The notes: generated by a model not told the origin, from the sequence alone. Shown: positions 17,103 through 25,946, counted from the first letter of the stretch. The stretch is 64,000 nucleotides of DNA from Bacteroides mediterraneensis (GCF_025993685.1 NZ_DAJPEN010000001.1:1178001-1242000), one strand, 5' to 3'. Numbers and translations: made by a program.

Positions 17103-17121
17103 CGCTGTATAGAAATGTTTT

Positions 17122-18447
17122 TTACTTCTTGTTGCCGTTGAACAGCACGTCGCTCAATGACTGAAGCGCTCTCTTCTTGTCTGCCTCCCGAATCAGGAAA
17201 GAGATGTTGTAGTTGCTTCCGCCGAATGAAATCATACGCACCGGGATTTCGCGCATGGCATCGAGTGCCTTGGCTTCGAATCCTACGTTTTCCCATTCCA
17301 GGTCGCCCACTACGCAAACGATACACATGTCATGGTCTACCGTGACAGTACCGTATTTCTTCAGGTCGTTCACAATCTCATTCAAGTGCTTCGTGTTGTC
17401 GATAGACATGGATACACCTACTTCTGAAGTACAAACCATGTCGATGGCCGTCTGGTAGCTTTCGAAGATTTCGAACACCTTGCGCAGGAAACCGTGAGCC
17501 AGCAGCATACGGCTGGATTTGATTTTGATGGCTGTGATGTTGTCTTTGGCAGCTACTGCCTTGATTTTGCCTTTTTCTGTATCGTTTGAAATCAGCGTAC
17601 CCGGAGCCGATGGTTCCATGGTGTTCAGCAGACGTACCGGAATGTTGGCATATTTGGCCGGCTGGATGCAGGTTGGATGCAGAATCTTGGCACCGAAGTA
17701 AGCCAGTTCGGCAGCCTCTTCAAAGTGTAGCTGACGGACAGGAGACGTCTTGTCCACTACGCGCGGATCATTGTCGTGCATACCGTCGATGTCCGTCCAA
17801 ATCTGGATTTCAGACGCGTTGATGGCTGCCCCAATCAGAGAAGCCGTATAGTCGCTTCCTCCGCGCTGCAAGTTGTCGATTTCACCGTATGCGTTGCGGC
17901 AGATAAATCCCTGCGTGATATAAATCTCATAACCCGGATTGGCTTCCAGCTGTGCGTTCAGTTTCTCGCGGATGTATGTCAGGTCCGGTTCACTGTTTTT
18001 GTCCGTGCGCATGTATTCCAGTGCCGGAATCAGTACCGCCTTCACGCCCTGTTCGCACAAATAATTTGTCACCATGTTTGTAGAGATGATTTCTCCCTGT
18101 GCCAGGATGACTTTTTCTTCAAAGAGTGTAAATATGTCTTTCGTGTAGGAACGAATGTAATCAAAAACCGATTTCACAAAATCCAGTGTCTTCTGCTTAT
18201 ATTCTTCGGTAGAATACAACTCATCAATGTGCTGTTTGTATTTAGATTCCAGTCTATTGATGATTTCATTTGCACCTTCTGGATTTTTCTTGTACAGATA
18301 ATCCGAAATTTCAACCAATGTGTTCGTCGTACCCGACATGGCAGACAGGACTACAATTTTCTGTTCGCCGTCATTGATTAATTTGGCCACATCCTTCATT
18401 CTTTGTGCGGAACCTACGGATGTACCTCCAAACTTTAAAACTTTCAT
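17122..18447 (-). CDS. lysC: Aspartate kinase, monofunctional
   Basis: It phosphorylates aspartate, the first step towards lysine, threonine and methionine. The protein has 441 residues, with the kinase signature KFGGTSVGSAQRM (4-16), GGSDYTASL (about 198-206) and tandem ACT domains after about residue 300 that usually bind feedback inhibitors. There is no homoserine dehydrogenase domain. The start MKVLKFGGTSV matches the family. With lysA next to it, a role in lysine supply is likely. Confidence 0.95.
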   Translation of the reverse strand: MKVLKFGGTSVGSAQRMKDVAKLINDGEQKIVVLSAMSGTTNTLVEISDYLYKKNPEGANEIINRLESKYKQHIDELYSTEEYKQKTLDFVKSVFDYIRSYTKDIFTLFEEKVILAQGEIISTNMVTNYLCEQGVKAVLIPALEYMRTDKNSEPDLTYIREKLNAQLEANPGYEIYITQGFICRNAYGEIDNLQRGGSDYTASLIGAAINASEIQIWTDIDGMHDNDPRVVDKTSPVRQLHFEEAAELAYFGAKILHPTCIQPAKYANIPVRLLNTMEPSAPGTLISNDTEKGKIKAVAAKDNITAIKIKSSRMLLAHGFLRKVFEIFESYQTAIDMVCTSEVGVSMSIDNTKHLNEIVNDLKKYGTVTVDHDMCIVCVVGDLEWENVGFEAKALDAMREIPVRMISFGGSNYNISFLIREADKKRALQSLSDVLFNGNKK

Positions 18448-18494
18448 TTTACGTTTCGAATTTAAAATGTTTTATAATTAATTATTTTCGGGAG

Positions 18495-18502
18495 CAAATG
18501 TA
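18495..18502 (-). promoter_or_regulatory. lysC promoter -7 element
   Basis: Minus-strand TACATTTG (TAnnTTTG) lies 48 bases upstream of the lysC start. The -33 element is not obvious. Confidence 0.5.
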
Positions 18503-18562
18503 GTAATAAAAACCCTATTTTAAGTTCATTTTGGCAAAATTCCTTTTACTCCTTTGTCTTTT

Positions 18563-19252
18563 TTATGAATTTGCGGTTTCTGTCAGGCGATGGTGCTCAC
18601 ATTTATACACTTTTCCTGGGTATTCCGACAGCAGGTTCAGGTTGTGCGTGGTCATGATGATGGCCGACCCTTGCCGGCAAATGTCTTGTAACAGTTCCAC
18701 GATGTGCCGGCCGGTTTCCACATCGAGATTTCCCGTCGGTTCGTCGGCCAGGATGATGTCCGGCTGGTTCAGGATGGCCCGTGCGATGACAATACGTTGC
18801 TGTTCACCTCCGGAAAGTTCGTTGGGCATTTTGTACCCTTTGTTTTCCATGCCCACCTGTCGGAGCACCTCTTCGATGCGTTTTTCTATTTCCACACGGT
18901 TTTTCCATCCCGTAGCCTTGAGCACGAATTTCAGGTTCTCGTGTACGGTACGGTCGGTCAGCAGCTGGAAGTCCTGAAACACGATACCCAGTTTCCGGCG
19001 CAGGGTAGGGAGGTCTTTCCTTTTCATGTGTCGGACAGGATATCCCAATACCTGAGCCTCTCCGTTGTCGATTTCCACTTCCCCGTAGAGGGTCTTCAGG
19101 AAAGTTGATTTTCCGCTGCCCACCTTTCCGATAAGGTAGACAAATTCCCCCTTCTTCAGTTCGAAGTTCACATCCGAAAGAATTTCCTGTCCCTGCAGGC
19201 TGATGCTGACATGCTGATATGTGATAAGCGGTTGTGCTTCCATTCTTTCCAT
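18563..19252 (-). CDS. FtsE-like cell-division ABC ATPase
   Basis: The protein has 229 residues. Walker A GKVGSGKST is at 42-50, a Q-loop at VFQDFQLL, the signature LSGGEQQR near 144-151, Walker B ILADEPTGNLD, and the H-loop TTHN. The size and PVRHMKRKDLPTLRRKLG region resemble FtsE, which pairs with FtsX to activate cell-wall hydrolases. No ftsX is adjacent. Its ATG shares one base with the hisIE stop (TAATG), so it is translationally coupled to the his genes. A different ABC partner cannot be excluded. Confidence 0.85.
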   Translation of the reverse strand: MERMEAQPLITYQHVSISLQGQEILSDVNFELKKGEFVYLIGKVGSGKSTFLKTLYGEVEIDNGEAQVLGYPVRHMKRKDLPTLRRKLGIVFQDFQLLTDRTVHENLKFVLKATGWKNRVEIEKRIEEVLRQVGMENKGYKMPNELSGGEQQRIVIARAILNQPDIILADEPTGNLDVETGRHIVELLQDICRQGSAIIMTTHNLNLLSEYPGKVYKCEHHRLTETANS

Positions 19253-19863
19253 TAATGTTTTTTCCAGTTCGCGCTGTGGCGTTCTTTCAGTTCACGGGCC
19301 AAGTCTTCAATGCGGTATCCCTTGTAGGTGAGCAATACAATCAGGTGGTACAGCAGGTCGGCTCCCTCGTAAATCAACCGTTCGTCGGTACCGTTGCAGG
19401 CCTCAATGACCGTTTCCACTGCTTCTTCGCCCACTTTCTGCGCCATCTTGTTGACGCCCGAATTGAACAGGCTGGTCGTGTAGGATTTATCCGGCATCTC
19501 CTGGCGGCGTCGGTCAATGAAATCCTGCAGTTCCTTCAGGAACATGATGTCCTGCTCGTTCTTTTCACCCCAGCAAGTGTCGGTGCCTGTATGACAGACA
19601 GGGCCGTCCGGGTGTACCATGATGAGCAAGGTGTCGTTGTCGCAGTCTGCCTTAATGGATACCACGTGCAGGAAGTTGCCGCTCTGTTCACCTTTGGTCC
19701 ACAAGTGGTTTTTCGTACGGCTGAAGAAAGTCACCTTTCCCGTTTCCACGGTCTTCTCGTAGGCTTCCTTGTTCATGAAGCCCAGCATCAACACTTTCTG
19801 TGTGTAGTTATCTTGGATGATGGCCGGAATCAGGCCATTCATTTTCTCGAAATCCAGTTCCAT
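19252..19863 (-). CDS. hisIE: Phosphoribosyl-AMP cyclohydrolase / phosphoribosyl-ATP pyrophosphatase
   Basis: This bifunctional enzyme performs steps 2 and 3 of histidine synthesis. The protein has 203 residues. The N-terminal HisI domain (1-105) has MLGFMNKEAYEKT, FFSRTKNHLWTKGE and the zinc-site region CHTGTDTCWG. The C-terminal HisE domain (about 110-203) has FNSGVNKMAQKVGEEAVE and YEGADLLYHLIVLL. It lies 40 bases after hisF and overlaps the FtsE-like gene by one base. Confidence 0.95.
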   Translation of the reverse strand: MELDFEKMNGLIPAIIQDNYTQKVLMLGFMNKEAYEKTVETGKVTFFSRTKNHLWTKGEQSGNFLHVVSIKADCDNDTLLIMVHPDGPVCHTGTDTCWGEKNEQDIMFLKELQDFIDRRRQEMPDKSYTTSLFNSGVNKMAQKVGEEAVETVIEACNGTDERLIYEGADLLYHLIVLLTYKGYRIEDLARELKERHSANWKKH

Positions 19864-19903
19864 AATTCTTTATTTAATATATAATAAGTGGTTAAACATG
19901 TTT

Positions 19904-20659
19904 TTATCTGCGCACGGTGACGCCTTCTTTGCAAAGGTAACCTTTTAATTCGGGAATCCGTATCTCTCCGAAGTGAAAAACGCTGGCAGCGAGTGCGGCG
20001 TTGGCTTTTCCCAGCGTAAACGCATCGCGGAAGTGTTCTTTCTTTCCGGCGCCTCCCGAAGCGATGACCGGGATGGTCAGTCGTTCAGCCAGTTCAGCCA
20101 GTGCCTCATTGGCATAGCCTTCCTTCACTCCGTCGTGGTCCATGCTCGTGAACAGGATTTCTCCTGCGCCCCGGCGGTTGGCCTCTTCCGCCCATTCCAT
20201 CAGGAAACGGTCGGTCTCCAGCCGTCCTCCGTTGAGGTAACATTTCCACCCCTGCGGAGTCTGGCGTGCATCGATGGCCACCACGCATACCTGTGAGCCG
20301 AAATGGAGAGCAATGTCATCAATGAGTTGCGGGTTGCGGAGGGCAGAGGAGTTGATGGACACCTTGTCCGCTCCGGCGTTCAGAAGCCGTTCCACGTCGC
20401 TCAGTTCATGGATGCCGCCTCCCACCGTAAACGGGATATTGATTTCCGCCGAGATGCGTTTCACCAGTTCCGTAAATGTTTTCCGGCCCTCGTGGCTGGC
20501 CGTAATGTCCAGGTATACCAGCTCGTCCGCCCCTTGTTCGCTGTATGCCTTTCCCAGTTCTACCGGGTCGCCGGCCTGCCGCAGGTTGACGAAGTTGGTT
20601 CCCTTCACTGTCTGTCCGTCCTTGATGTCCAGACAAGGTATGATTCTCTTTGCTAACAT
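19904..20659 (-). CDS. hisF: Imidazole glycerol phosphate synthase, cyclase subunit
   Basis: HisF uses ammonia from HisH to make imidazole glycerol phosphate and AICAR. The protein has 251 residues, a TIM barrel, with the catalytic Asp in RIIPCLDIKDG (residue 11) and the second catalytic Asp in VVAIDARQ near 130. VGGGIHELSDVERLL and ASGGAGKKEHF form the phosphate-binding halves. It follows hisA by 22 bases. Confidence 0.97.
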   Translation of the reverse strand: MLAKRIIPCLDIKDGQTVKGTNFVNLRQAGDPVELGKAYSEQGADELVYLDITASHEGRKTFTELVKRISAEINIPFTVGGGIHELSDVERLLNAGADKVSINSSALRNPQLIDDIALHFGSQVCVVAIDARQTPQGWKCYLNGGRLETDRFLMEWAEEANRRGAGEILFTSMDHDGVKEGYANEALAELAERLTIPVIASGGAGKKEHFRDAFTLGKANAALAASVFHFGEIRIPELKGYLCKEGVTVRR

Positions 20660-20681
20660 AGTTTTGTTTTTTGAATAAGTT

Positions 20682-21404
20682 TTAAGGAAGGAAAGCCTTT
20701 AAATCCTGCAGGGTGATGCGCCCCTCGTAAAAAGCCTTTCCGAATACCACCGCCGGGATGCCGGCCTCTTCCAGTGCTTCAATGTCCTTCATGCCGCTGA
20801 TACCTCCGCTGGCAATCAGGTGCAGGTCGGGATAAGCCTGGATAATTTCCTTGTACAAGTGGATGGACGGTCCGTTGAGCATGCCGTCGCGGGAGATGTC
20901 CGTACAGAGCACTTTCGTGACCCCTTTTCGGATGTATTCGTCGAGGAACGGCATCAGTTCCATCCGGCTACATTCCAGCCAGCCGTTCACGGCGATTTTT
21001 CCGTCCTTGGCATCCGCTCCCAGGATAATCCGTTCACTGCCATAAACCTCCATCCATCGGCCGAACGTATCCGGTTCCTTTACGGCAATGCTGCCCAGGG
21101 TGACCATCTGTGCCCCGCTCTCGAAAGCAATGTGCAAGTCTTCATCACTTTTGATACCTCCACCGAAGTCGATGACCAGTGAAGTCTGTCCGGCCAGCGC
21201 CTCCAGTACCTTGTAATTTACGATGTGTTTGGAAGCCGCTCCGTCCAGGTCTACCACGTGTAGCCGACGGATGCCGTGTGCCTCAAACATTTTGGCCACT
21301 TCCACCGGATTCTCGTTGTATACTTTTTTCGACTGGTAGTCTCCTTGTGAAAGTCGTACGCATTTGCCGTCGATGACATCGATGGCAGGAATAAGTTCTA
21401 TCAT
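20682..21404 (-). CDS. hisA: Phosphoribosyl-formimino-AICAR-P isomerase
   Basis: HisA opens the ProFAR ribose ring in histidine synthesis. The protein has 240 residues, a TIM barrel, with the catalytic Asp in IPAIDVIDGK (residue 8) and the second in CTDISRDGML near 130. I start at ATG 21404 (MIELIPAID), the family start. An in-frame ATG 18 bases upstream would add six residues and would almost touch hisH. Confidence 0.96.
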   Translation of the reverse strand: MIELIPAIDVIDGKCVRLSQGDYQSKKVYNENPVEVAKMFEAHGIRRLHVVDLDGAASKHIVNYKVLEALAGQTSLVIDFGGGIKSDEDLHIAFESGAQMVTLGSIAVKEPDTFGRWMEVYGSERIILGADAKDGKIAVNGWLECSRMELMPFLDEYIRKGVTKVLCTDISRDGMLNGPSIHLYKEIIQAYPDLHLIASGGISGMKDIEALEEAGIPAVVFGKAFYEGRITLQDLKAFLP

Positions 21405-21435
21405 AGGATGTTTTTGATGCAAATTGAGTGAGACA

Positions 21436-22026
21436 TTAAAGATTCAGGAAGTTGCGCAGGATACATTCGCCCACCTTTCCACTCTTTTCCGGATGAAACT
21501 GGGTGGCATAGAAGTTGTCCTTGTGCAGTGCTGCACTGAACGGAGTGATATATTCCGTAGTAGCCGCCGTAAACTCGTTGACCGGCACATAGAAACTATG
21601 GACGAAATACACGAATTCTTCCTCCTTGAGTCCTTGGAACAGCGGACTGCGGAGATGCGAAAGTGTGTTCCATCCCATGTGGGGCACTTTGTCCTCCGGA
21701 TGGGTTGGTTGGAATTTCTTCACATCCGCGTCGAAGATGCCCAGACAGTCGACGTCTCCTTCCTCGGAATGGCGGCAGAGCAGCTGCATGCCCAGGCAGA
21801 TACCCAGAACCGGTTGCTTGAGGTCCTTGATGAGGAGGTCCAGTCCGCATCCTTTCAAGTAATTCATGGTAGTGCGCGCTTCGCCCACTCCCGGAAAGAT
21901 GACCTTGTCGGCACTGAGCAGCGTTTCCTTGTCGTGGGTGATGATGGGTTCCACACCCAGACGTTTCAAGGCACAGTCTACTGAAAAAAGGTTGCCGGCA
22001 TTGTATTTTATGATGGCGATTTTCAT
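21436..22026 (-). CDS. hisH: Imidazole glycerol phosphate synthase, glutaminase subunit
   Basis: HisH hydrolyses glutamine and channels ammonia to HisF. The protein has 196 residues, a class I glutamine amidotransferase. GICLGMQLL carries the nucleophile Cys at residue 77. The His and Glu of the triad are in TQFHPEKSG near 176-184. It is the first gene of the hisH-hisA-hisF-hisIE-ftsE-like operon. hisG, hisD, hisC and hisB are not in the window. Confidence 0.96.
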   Translation of the reverse strand: MKIAIIKYNAGNLFSVDCALKRLGVEPIITHDKETLLSADKVIFPGVGEARTTMNYLKGCGLDLLIKDLKQPVLGICLGMQLLCRHSEEGDVDCLGIFDADVKKFQPTHPEDKVPHMGWNTLSHLRSPLFQGLKEEEFVYFVHSFYVPVNEFTAATTEYITPFSAALHKDNFYATQFHPEKSGKVGECILRNFLNL

Positions 22027-22062
22027 TCTGTACTATTTTTTTGTAGGAAAAAATTGTTTTTG

Positions 22063-22070
22063 CAAAAGTA
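22063..22070 (-). promoter_or_regulatory. his operon promoter -7 element
   Basis: Minus-strand TACTTTTG (TAnnTTTG) is 37 bases upstream of the hisH start. No clear -33 TTG at the ideal spacing. Confidence 0.5.
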
Positions 22071-22218
22071 ACGAATTATAATCAATCTCCTAATAAACGC
22101 AACGAAAAGTTTGGTGTCTGCTTTCTTTTTCTGACAAGATGGAGCAGTGGAGAGGACTTTTCCCTAATTCTCATATTTGGTTTGTGTGGCTTCCCTGGAA
22201 TTTTTTTTCAGGAAGCTA

Positions 22219-22248
22219 TTGCAGGTTCAAAAAATTGTACTACCTTTG
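22219..22248 (+). promoter_or_regulatory. tRNA-Asp promoter
   Basis: TTG at 22219-22221 and TACCTTTG at 22241-22248 are separated by 19 bases, an excellent Bacteroidetes promoter 43 bases before the tRNA. Confidence 0.75.
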
Positions 22249-22290
22249 CAACCGCAATCGAGAGAGAAAGCAACGAAAGAAAAACTTAAT

Positions 22291-22364
22291 GGTGCGTTAG
22301 TTCAGTTGGTTAGAATACATGCCTGTCACGCATGGGGTCACGGGTTCGAGTCCCGTACGCACCG
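22291..22364 (+). tRNA. tRNA-Asp (GTC)
   Basis: A 74-nt cloverleaf. The acceptor stem GGTGCGT pairs with ACGCACC, the anticodon loop CTGTCAC carries GTC, and the T arm is ACGGG-TTCGAGT-CCCGT. The discriminator is G, as expected for Asp. CCA is not encoded (GCAAG follows). It has its own promoter and terminator. Confidence 0.96.
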
Positions 22365-22387
22365 CAAGCTTACAAAGCAAAATTAGG

Positions 22388-22423
22388 AAAAGCTCTGATT
22401 CACAACAGAATCAGGGCTTTTTT
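22388..22423 (+). terminator. Terminator of tRNA-Asp
   Basis: Stem AAAAGCTCTGATTC (22388-22401) and GAATCAGGGCTTTT (22408-22421) with a U-run, starting 24 bases after the tRNA. Confidence 0.85.
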
Positions 22424-22571
22424 CGTTTCCGGGGTGGGAGTAAAATCGAGTGGCTGGAAAATCGTAAGCATCCGATAAAATACACATTGTAGATTCATAA
22501 AACAACAAACTCTTCTTATCAACGAATATAAAGTTGACAGGAAGAGTTTGCTATTCTATATTGTATCTCTA

Positions 22572-24191
22572 TTAGACTTCAATTGGATTTTCGTTGGACT
22601 TCTTCAACTTCCAGACATCCGGAAGCAGTTCCCGGATATCTTTGCCGGAGTCTTTTTTCTGATAATATGGAAGCCTGGCAATGACATCATTCAGCCATTC
22701 TCTTGGATTGACTTCCTGTGACTTGCAGGTGGCAAGCAATGAACAGATGACCGCTGTATTTTCCGCAGCCCCATGATTCCCACAAAAGAGGAAGTTCTTT
22801 CTTGAGAGCGTCAGAGGACGTATCGCATTTTCGGCCAGATTATTGTCTATCTTTATATTGCCGTCTTTGAGACAGGCCTTCATTCTGGGCCATAACGGAT
22901 ACGCATAGGAGATGGCCTGTCCCATCCGGCTTTTGGGCGGAACCTTGATATATGTGCTTTCCATCCACTTTTCAAAGGAATCCAGCAGGGGGGCGGACTG
23001 ACGGTTCCGCAGTTCACGCCGTTCTTCCGGCGTATATTTCCGGGAGTCGGCAAAGTGCTCTGTCCGATAAATCTCCTGTATTATTTTCAAGGCATGCTCC
23101 GCCAGACCTCTGTTTTCCTCCAGAGCCATCTCAAAATGACGTCTGATATGGGCCAGGCAGGCTATGAGGCACACTCCTTCAGTACCTTCAAATACATTGT
23201 AGGCACTGTAACCGTCACTCTGCAGATATCCCTTGAAGTCCTTCAGCAGTTTCCTTATCGTCTGTCCCGAACGGGAGCCGTCATCGTAATGGAAGATGAC
23301 CAGCTTTTCCATGACCGCCCTGACCATCCACAGATACTCCTTGTCGGCCTTCCCCTTTCCCTTGCTGATCACCCTTACAGTGGTCTCGTCCGCCTGAACA
23401 TATCCGCAGCCGACAACCAGCCGGACCAGCTCGTCATAAAGTGGTCTCAGCAGTTCACACACAGGCTTGAACCAGCCGCTCAATGTGCTTTCGGAAAGAC
23501 GGACACCCAGATGGCGGAACTCCTTGACCTGCCTGTAGAATGGAACGTGATATTCGTATTTCTGCAGGAGCATTTCGGCCAGCATGGTGGAACCGGCCAG
23601 ACATTTGTAAACAGGAGAAGGTGGAAGCGGAGCAATGATTACGCCGCTTTCACCTTCCTTGGGAAGACTCAGGTTGTCTTTCAGTCCATATTTGGGACGG
23701 ACAGTCTCCTTTACATACAGCCTGCCCGGTTCAAATTCCAGCGTACGGGTACGTTCCTCGCCGATCCGTCTGTAACGGTCCAAATCCACCCGATCGGGTT
23801 CAATCACCACTTCAACTACCGGCAGTCCCTCCAGGAGTTCGCGGTTACGCCGGGATTCCTTCTTCTTTCCATCGGGCTTTACTTTTGAAGGAACCGCTGC
23901 GCTGCTGTCCTCTTCCCGGATGTCTTCACTCTGTCCGGTTACAGGAACGGGATCGAACAGGGAAAGCTGGTTGGGATCCAGGGCTGCCAGCTTCTCACTT
24001 CTCCGCCCGAAAAGCTGACGGTTCAGCCATGCTATCTGTGAGAGCAGTTCCTGTATCTTCCGTTGCAGCGCATCCGTCTGTTCCAGCAGTTTCCCGTTGG
24101 ATTCGACAAGGGAACGGTTGGCCTCCAGGAGACCGGCTATCTGCTCCTGCTGACTCCTGATTATCTGTTCCATTGTATCCTGCTGAATCAT
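22572..24191 (-). CDS. tnpC: IS66 transposase TnpC, copy 1
   Basis: The catalytic transposase of the element has 539 residues. An N-terminal coiled coil (about 5-60) is followed by the LLSQIAWLNRQLFGRRSEKL motif typical of IS66, a zinc-binding region, and a DDE domain with acidic residues in YVQADETTVRV, YLQSDGYSAYN and NNLAENAIRPL. A C-terminal IS66 domain follows (NFLFCGNHGAAENTA onward). The frame is intact. It is related to but clearly different from the 521-residue TnpC at 26379. Confidence 0.93.
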   Translation of the reverse strand: MIQQDTMEQIIRSQQEQIAGLLEANRSLVESNGKLLEQTDALQRKIQELLSQIAWLNRQLFGRRSEKLAALDPNQLSLFDPVPVTGQSEDIREEDSSAAVPSKVKPDGKKKESRRNRELLEGLPVVEVVIEPDRVDLDRYRRIGEERTRTLEFEPGRLYVKETVRPKYGLKDNLSLPKEGESGVIIAPLPPSPVYKCLAGSTMLAEMLLQKYEYHVPFYRQVKEFRHLGVRLSESTLSGWFKPVCELLRPLYDELVRLVVGCGYVQADETTVRVISKGKGKADKEYLWMVRAVMEKLVIFHYDDGSRSGQTIRKLLKDFKGYLQSDGYSAYNVFEGTEGVCLIACLAHIRRHFEMALEENRGLAEHALKIIQEIYRTEHFADSRKYTPEERRELRNRQSAPLLDSFEKWMESTYIKVPPKSRMGQAISYAYPLWPRMKACLKDGNIKIDNNLAENAIRPLTLSRKNFLFCGNHGAAENTAVICSLLATCKSQEVNPREWLNDVIARLPYYQKKDSGKDIRELLPDVWKLKKSNENPIEV

Positions 24192-24266
24192 CCGTTTCTA
24201 TCTCTTTATATAATGTAAAGATACTGATTTTTCGGAAGATACGCAACCGGATACATGAAAAAACTT

Positions 24267-24635
24267 TCAATAGAAGCCATCCTTTCTACTGGCTTTCAAC
24301 CTTTTCAGCCTCTCGTTCGGATTGTCACTGATTCCTTCCACCATCATGACCAGGTCGCGCCATTCCATCGGATAAGACCTGCTTCGGCTATCGTAGGCCG
24401 GCAGCCGGAACGTGCCCTCTTCCAGACGTTTCACATACAATACCATGCCGCCGTCTTCAGCATGGAGGAGCTTCATGGTGGTCCTGTTTCTGTTTATGAA
24501 GATGAAGACATCGCCCAGACGGACGTCATGTCCCATCCGGTCGTGAACCACTCCGCACAGAGAATTGATCCCCTTGCGCATGTCCGTCTTTCCGGGACAC
24601 AGGAAATAGCGCATGGTATCATTCAGACAGAACAT
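24267..24635 (-). CDS. tnpB: IS66 accessory protein TnpB, copy 1
   Basis: The 122-residue Orf2 protein of IS66 elements is needed for transposition, but its biochemical role is unclear. Diagnostic motifs are PGKTDMRKGINSL, DVFIFINRNRTTMKLLHAEDGG and WRDLVMMVEGI. Its start overlaps the end of tnpA by 17 bases, which suggests translational coupling. Confidence 0.92.
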   Translation of the reverse strand: MFCLNDTMRYFLCPGKTDMRKGINSLCGVVHDRMGHDVRLGDVFIFINRNRTTMKLLHAEDGGMVLYVKRLEEGTFRLPAYDSRSRSYPMEWRDLVMMVEGISDNPNERLKRLKASRKDGFY

Positions 24636-24972
24636 GGCCGCATAATTTGTGTATCAATCCAAATGTCAGTTCAGGGTTTCCATGGCTGTCAAGGTGGATC
24701 CTGATTCCGGAAGGAAGCTCTATTGTTACGTCGCCACCCGACCCTGACGGGAGATTGTCCCTGCGACGCAGATCCAATGGAATGAACGTATCATCGGGAA
24801 GCTTGTCCGGATGGCTGGTGTAAGTACGGCCCAGGCCGAATTTCTTCTTCCAATAATGGAAACAGGAGGATGAATACGCCTCATTCTCACAGAAATCTTT
24901 TATAGTCAGGCCACTGGCCTGTTGTCTTTCATAAACGGACAGGAACTCTTCTTTACTCATTATTCGTTTCAT
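24619..24972 (-). CDS. tnpA: IS66 accessory protein TnpA, copy 1
   Basis: This 117-residue protein is encoded first in the element. The N-terminal half (FLSVYERQQASGLTIKDFC, YSSSCFHYWKKKFG) looks like a helix-turn-helix DNA-binding domain, as in IS66 Orf1. The C-terminal half is less conserved. Start and stop lie fully inside the inverted repeats. Confidence 0.85.
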   Translation of the reverse strand: MKRIMSKEEFLSVYERQQASGLTIKDFCENEAYSSSCFHYWKKKFGLGRTYTSHPDKLPDDTFIPLDLRRRDNLPSGSGGDVTIELPSGIRIHLDSHGNPELTFGLIHKLCGHVLSE

Positions 24973-25161
24973 GGCTTTTTTATTGGCAAAGTAACGGAAG
25001 AGTGGAAGGCTTTACAATGTGTATTTTATCGGATGCTTACGGAAAATCAGGATTCCATCTGTATCGAGAAGTTGTTTTTTGTTCGACGAATAATAGCGAT
25101 GGAACAGATAAAAGGACTGATATGGAGTTCTTGTCTCATAAATGATTCCCAGATATCTCAT

Positions 25162-25496
25162 TCATTCGTATATCCCATTCCGGTAGTCGCGCAAATATTG
25201 CGTCAAAGTCTTTCCTGTTTCACGTTTGAAGAAACGCATCAGATGACTAGGGTCAGAGAAATGAAATTCTTCGGCCAGCTGGTTCACGTTTTGGTTGGCA
25301 AACAGTAACTCATTCTTCAATTCTTCCAACAGACGCTGCTTGAGCAGATGATTGGCAGATACGCCGAATTGACTCATCACGGAACTGTTTAATGTAATAC
25401 GACTCACGCGAAACATATCTGCATATTCTTGTACCCGCTGCTTCGTACGGATATTCTTTTCCAGCAAGTCTTTAAACTGGAATGCGTAATTGTTTT
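25162..25496 (-). pseudogene. AraC-family regulator, 3' fragment (split by IS66)
   Basis: This segment encodes the last 108 residues of an AraC-family regulator, including both helix-turn-helix motifs (VQEYADMFRVSRITLNSS and VNQLAEEFHFSDPSHLMRFF), plus the target duplication at 25489-25496. An ATG inside the IS end would make a 131-residue chimeric protein that starts with 21 residues coded by the IS. That could still bind DNA without the sensor domain, if expressed. The other part is at 28030-28602. Joining the two parts with one copy of the 8-bp duplication restores a single 299-codon frame. Confidence 0.92.
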
Positions 25497-25568
25497 GTAA
25501 GCATTCGGTAAACCACGTATTTTTGTCTCCAACTTCCATCATTAACTTTACGTCCAAAAAGCAAAGTT

Positions 25569-25946
25569 ATGATGACACGAGAAGAAGTAGTAGAGATAAT
25601 GAACTACTGCAAAGAGCACAAAGTGACTTATAAGTCAAGATTAGAGGAGCTCAATATCCCTGTATGGCGGTTTTATGACAGCAAATCCCGTTATGCCGCC
25701 GAGCAATCATCGGGTAAATCGGCTCAAGGTGAGTTTATCGAGCTTCCCCACAGCGGATCTTTTGTTCCTGTTCCTTCATTTGCCGGAACAAGCGGGCGTA
25801 AACAGAAAAACGCACCGATCCCGCCAAGCGGATTGAAAGAGATAGAAATACGTACACCGGCCGGTACTGCCATACGCATTTGCGGTGAGCTAAATGAAAA
25901 GGAACTGTTTTCAATCATCCAGGCCTGCAGCCATGTTCAGCCTTAA
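25569..25946 (+). CDS. tnpA: IS66 accessory protein TnpA, copy 2
   Basis: A 125-residue first gene of the element. The N-terminus (TREEVVEIMNYCKEHKVTYK) is helical and would bind DNA. The C-terminus has LKEIEIRTPAGTAIRICGE, close to the IELPSGIRIHL pattern of the copy 1 protein. Start at 25569 or the adjacent in-frame ATG at 25572. Its end overlaps tnpB by 14 bases. Confidence 0.8.
   Translation: MMTREEVVEIMNYCKEHKVTYKSRLEELNIPVWRFYDSKSRYAAEQSSGKSAQGEFIELPHSGSFVPVPSFAGTSGRKQKNAPIPPSGLKEIEIRTPAGTAIRICGELNEKELFSIIQACSHVQP

Larger units (their letters stand above)
22464..25040 (-). mobile_element. Complete IS66-family element, copy 1
   Basis: A 2577-bp element bounded by perfect 28-bp inverted repeats at 22464-22491 and 25013-25040 (outer bases GTAAGCATCCGATAAAATAC). 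An 8-bp target duplication GGAAAATC flanks it at 22456-22463 and 25041-25048. It carries the three IS66 genes tnpA, tnpB and tnpC, all intact and on the minus strand. The complete ends, target duplication and open frames suggest a recent insertion that may still be active. It landed between tRNA-Asp and the 3' end of an AraC-family gene, apparently without breaking a gene. Confidence 0.95.

Noticed and set aside
17023..17121. Lysine riboswitch before lysA
   Set aside because: Only a simple hairpin fits in this short gap; the conserved five-stem lysine aptamer would not.
22441..22491. tRNA-Asp 3' end as attachment site of a genomic island
   Set aside because: I looked for a second copy of the tRNA 3' sequence down to 39 kb and found none; IS66 insertion explains the left boundary.
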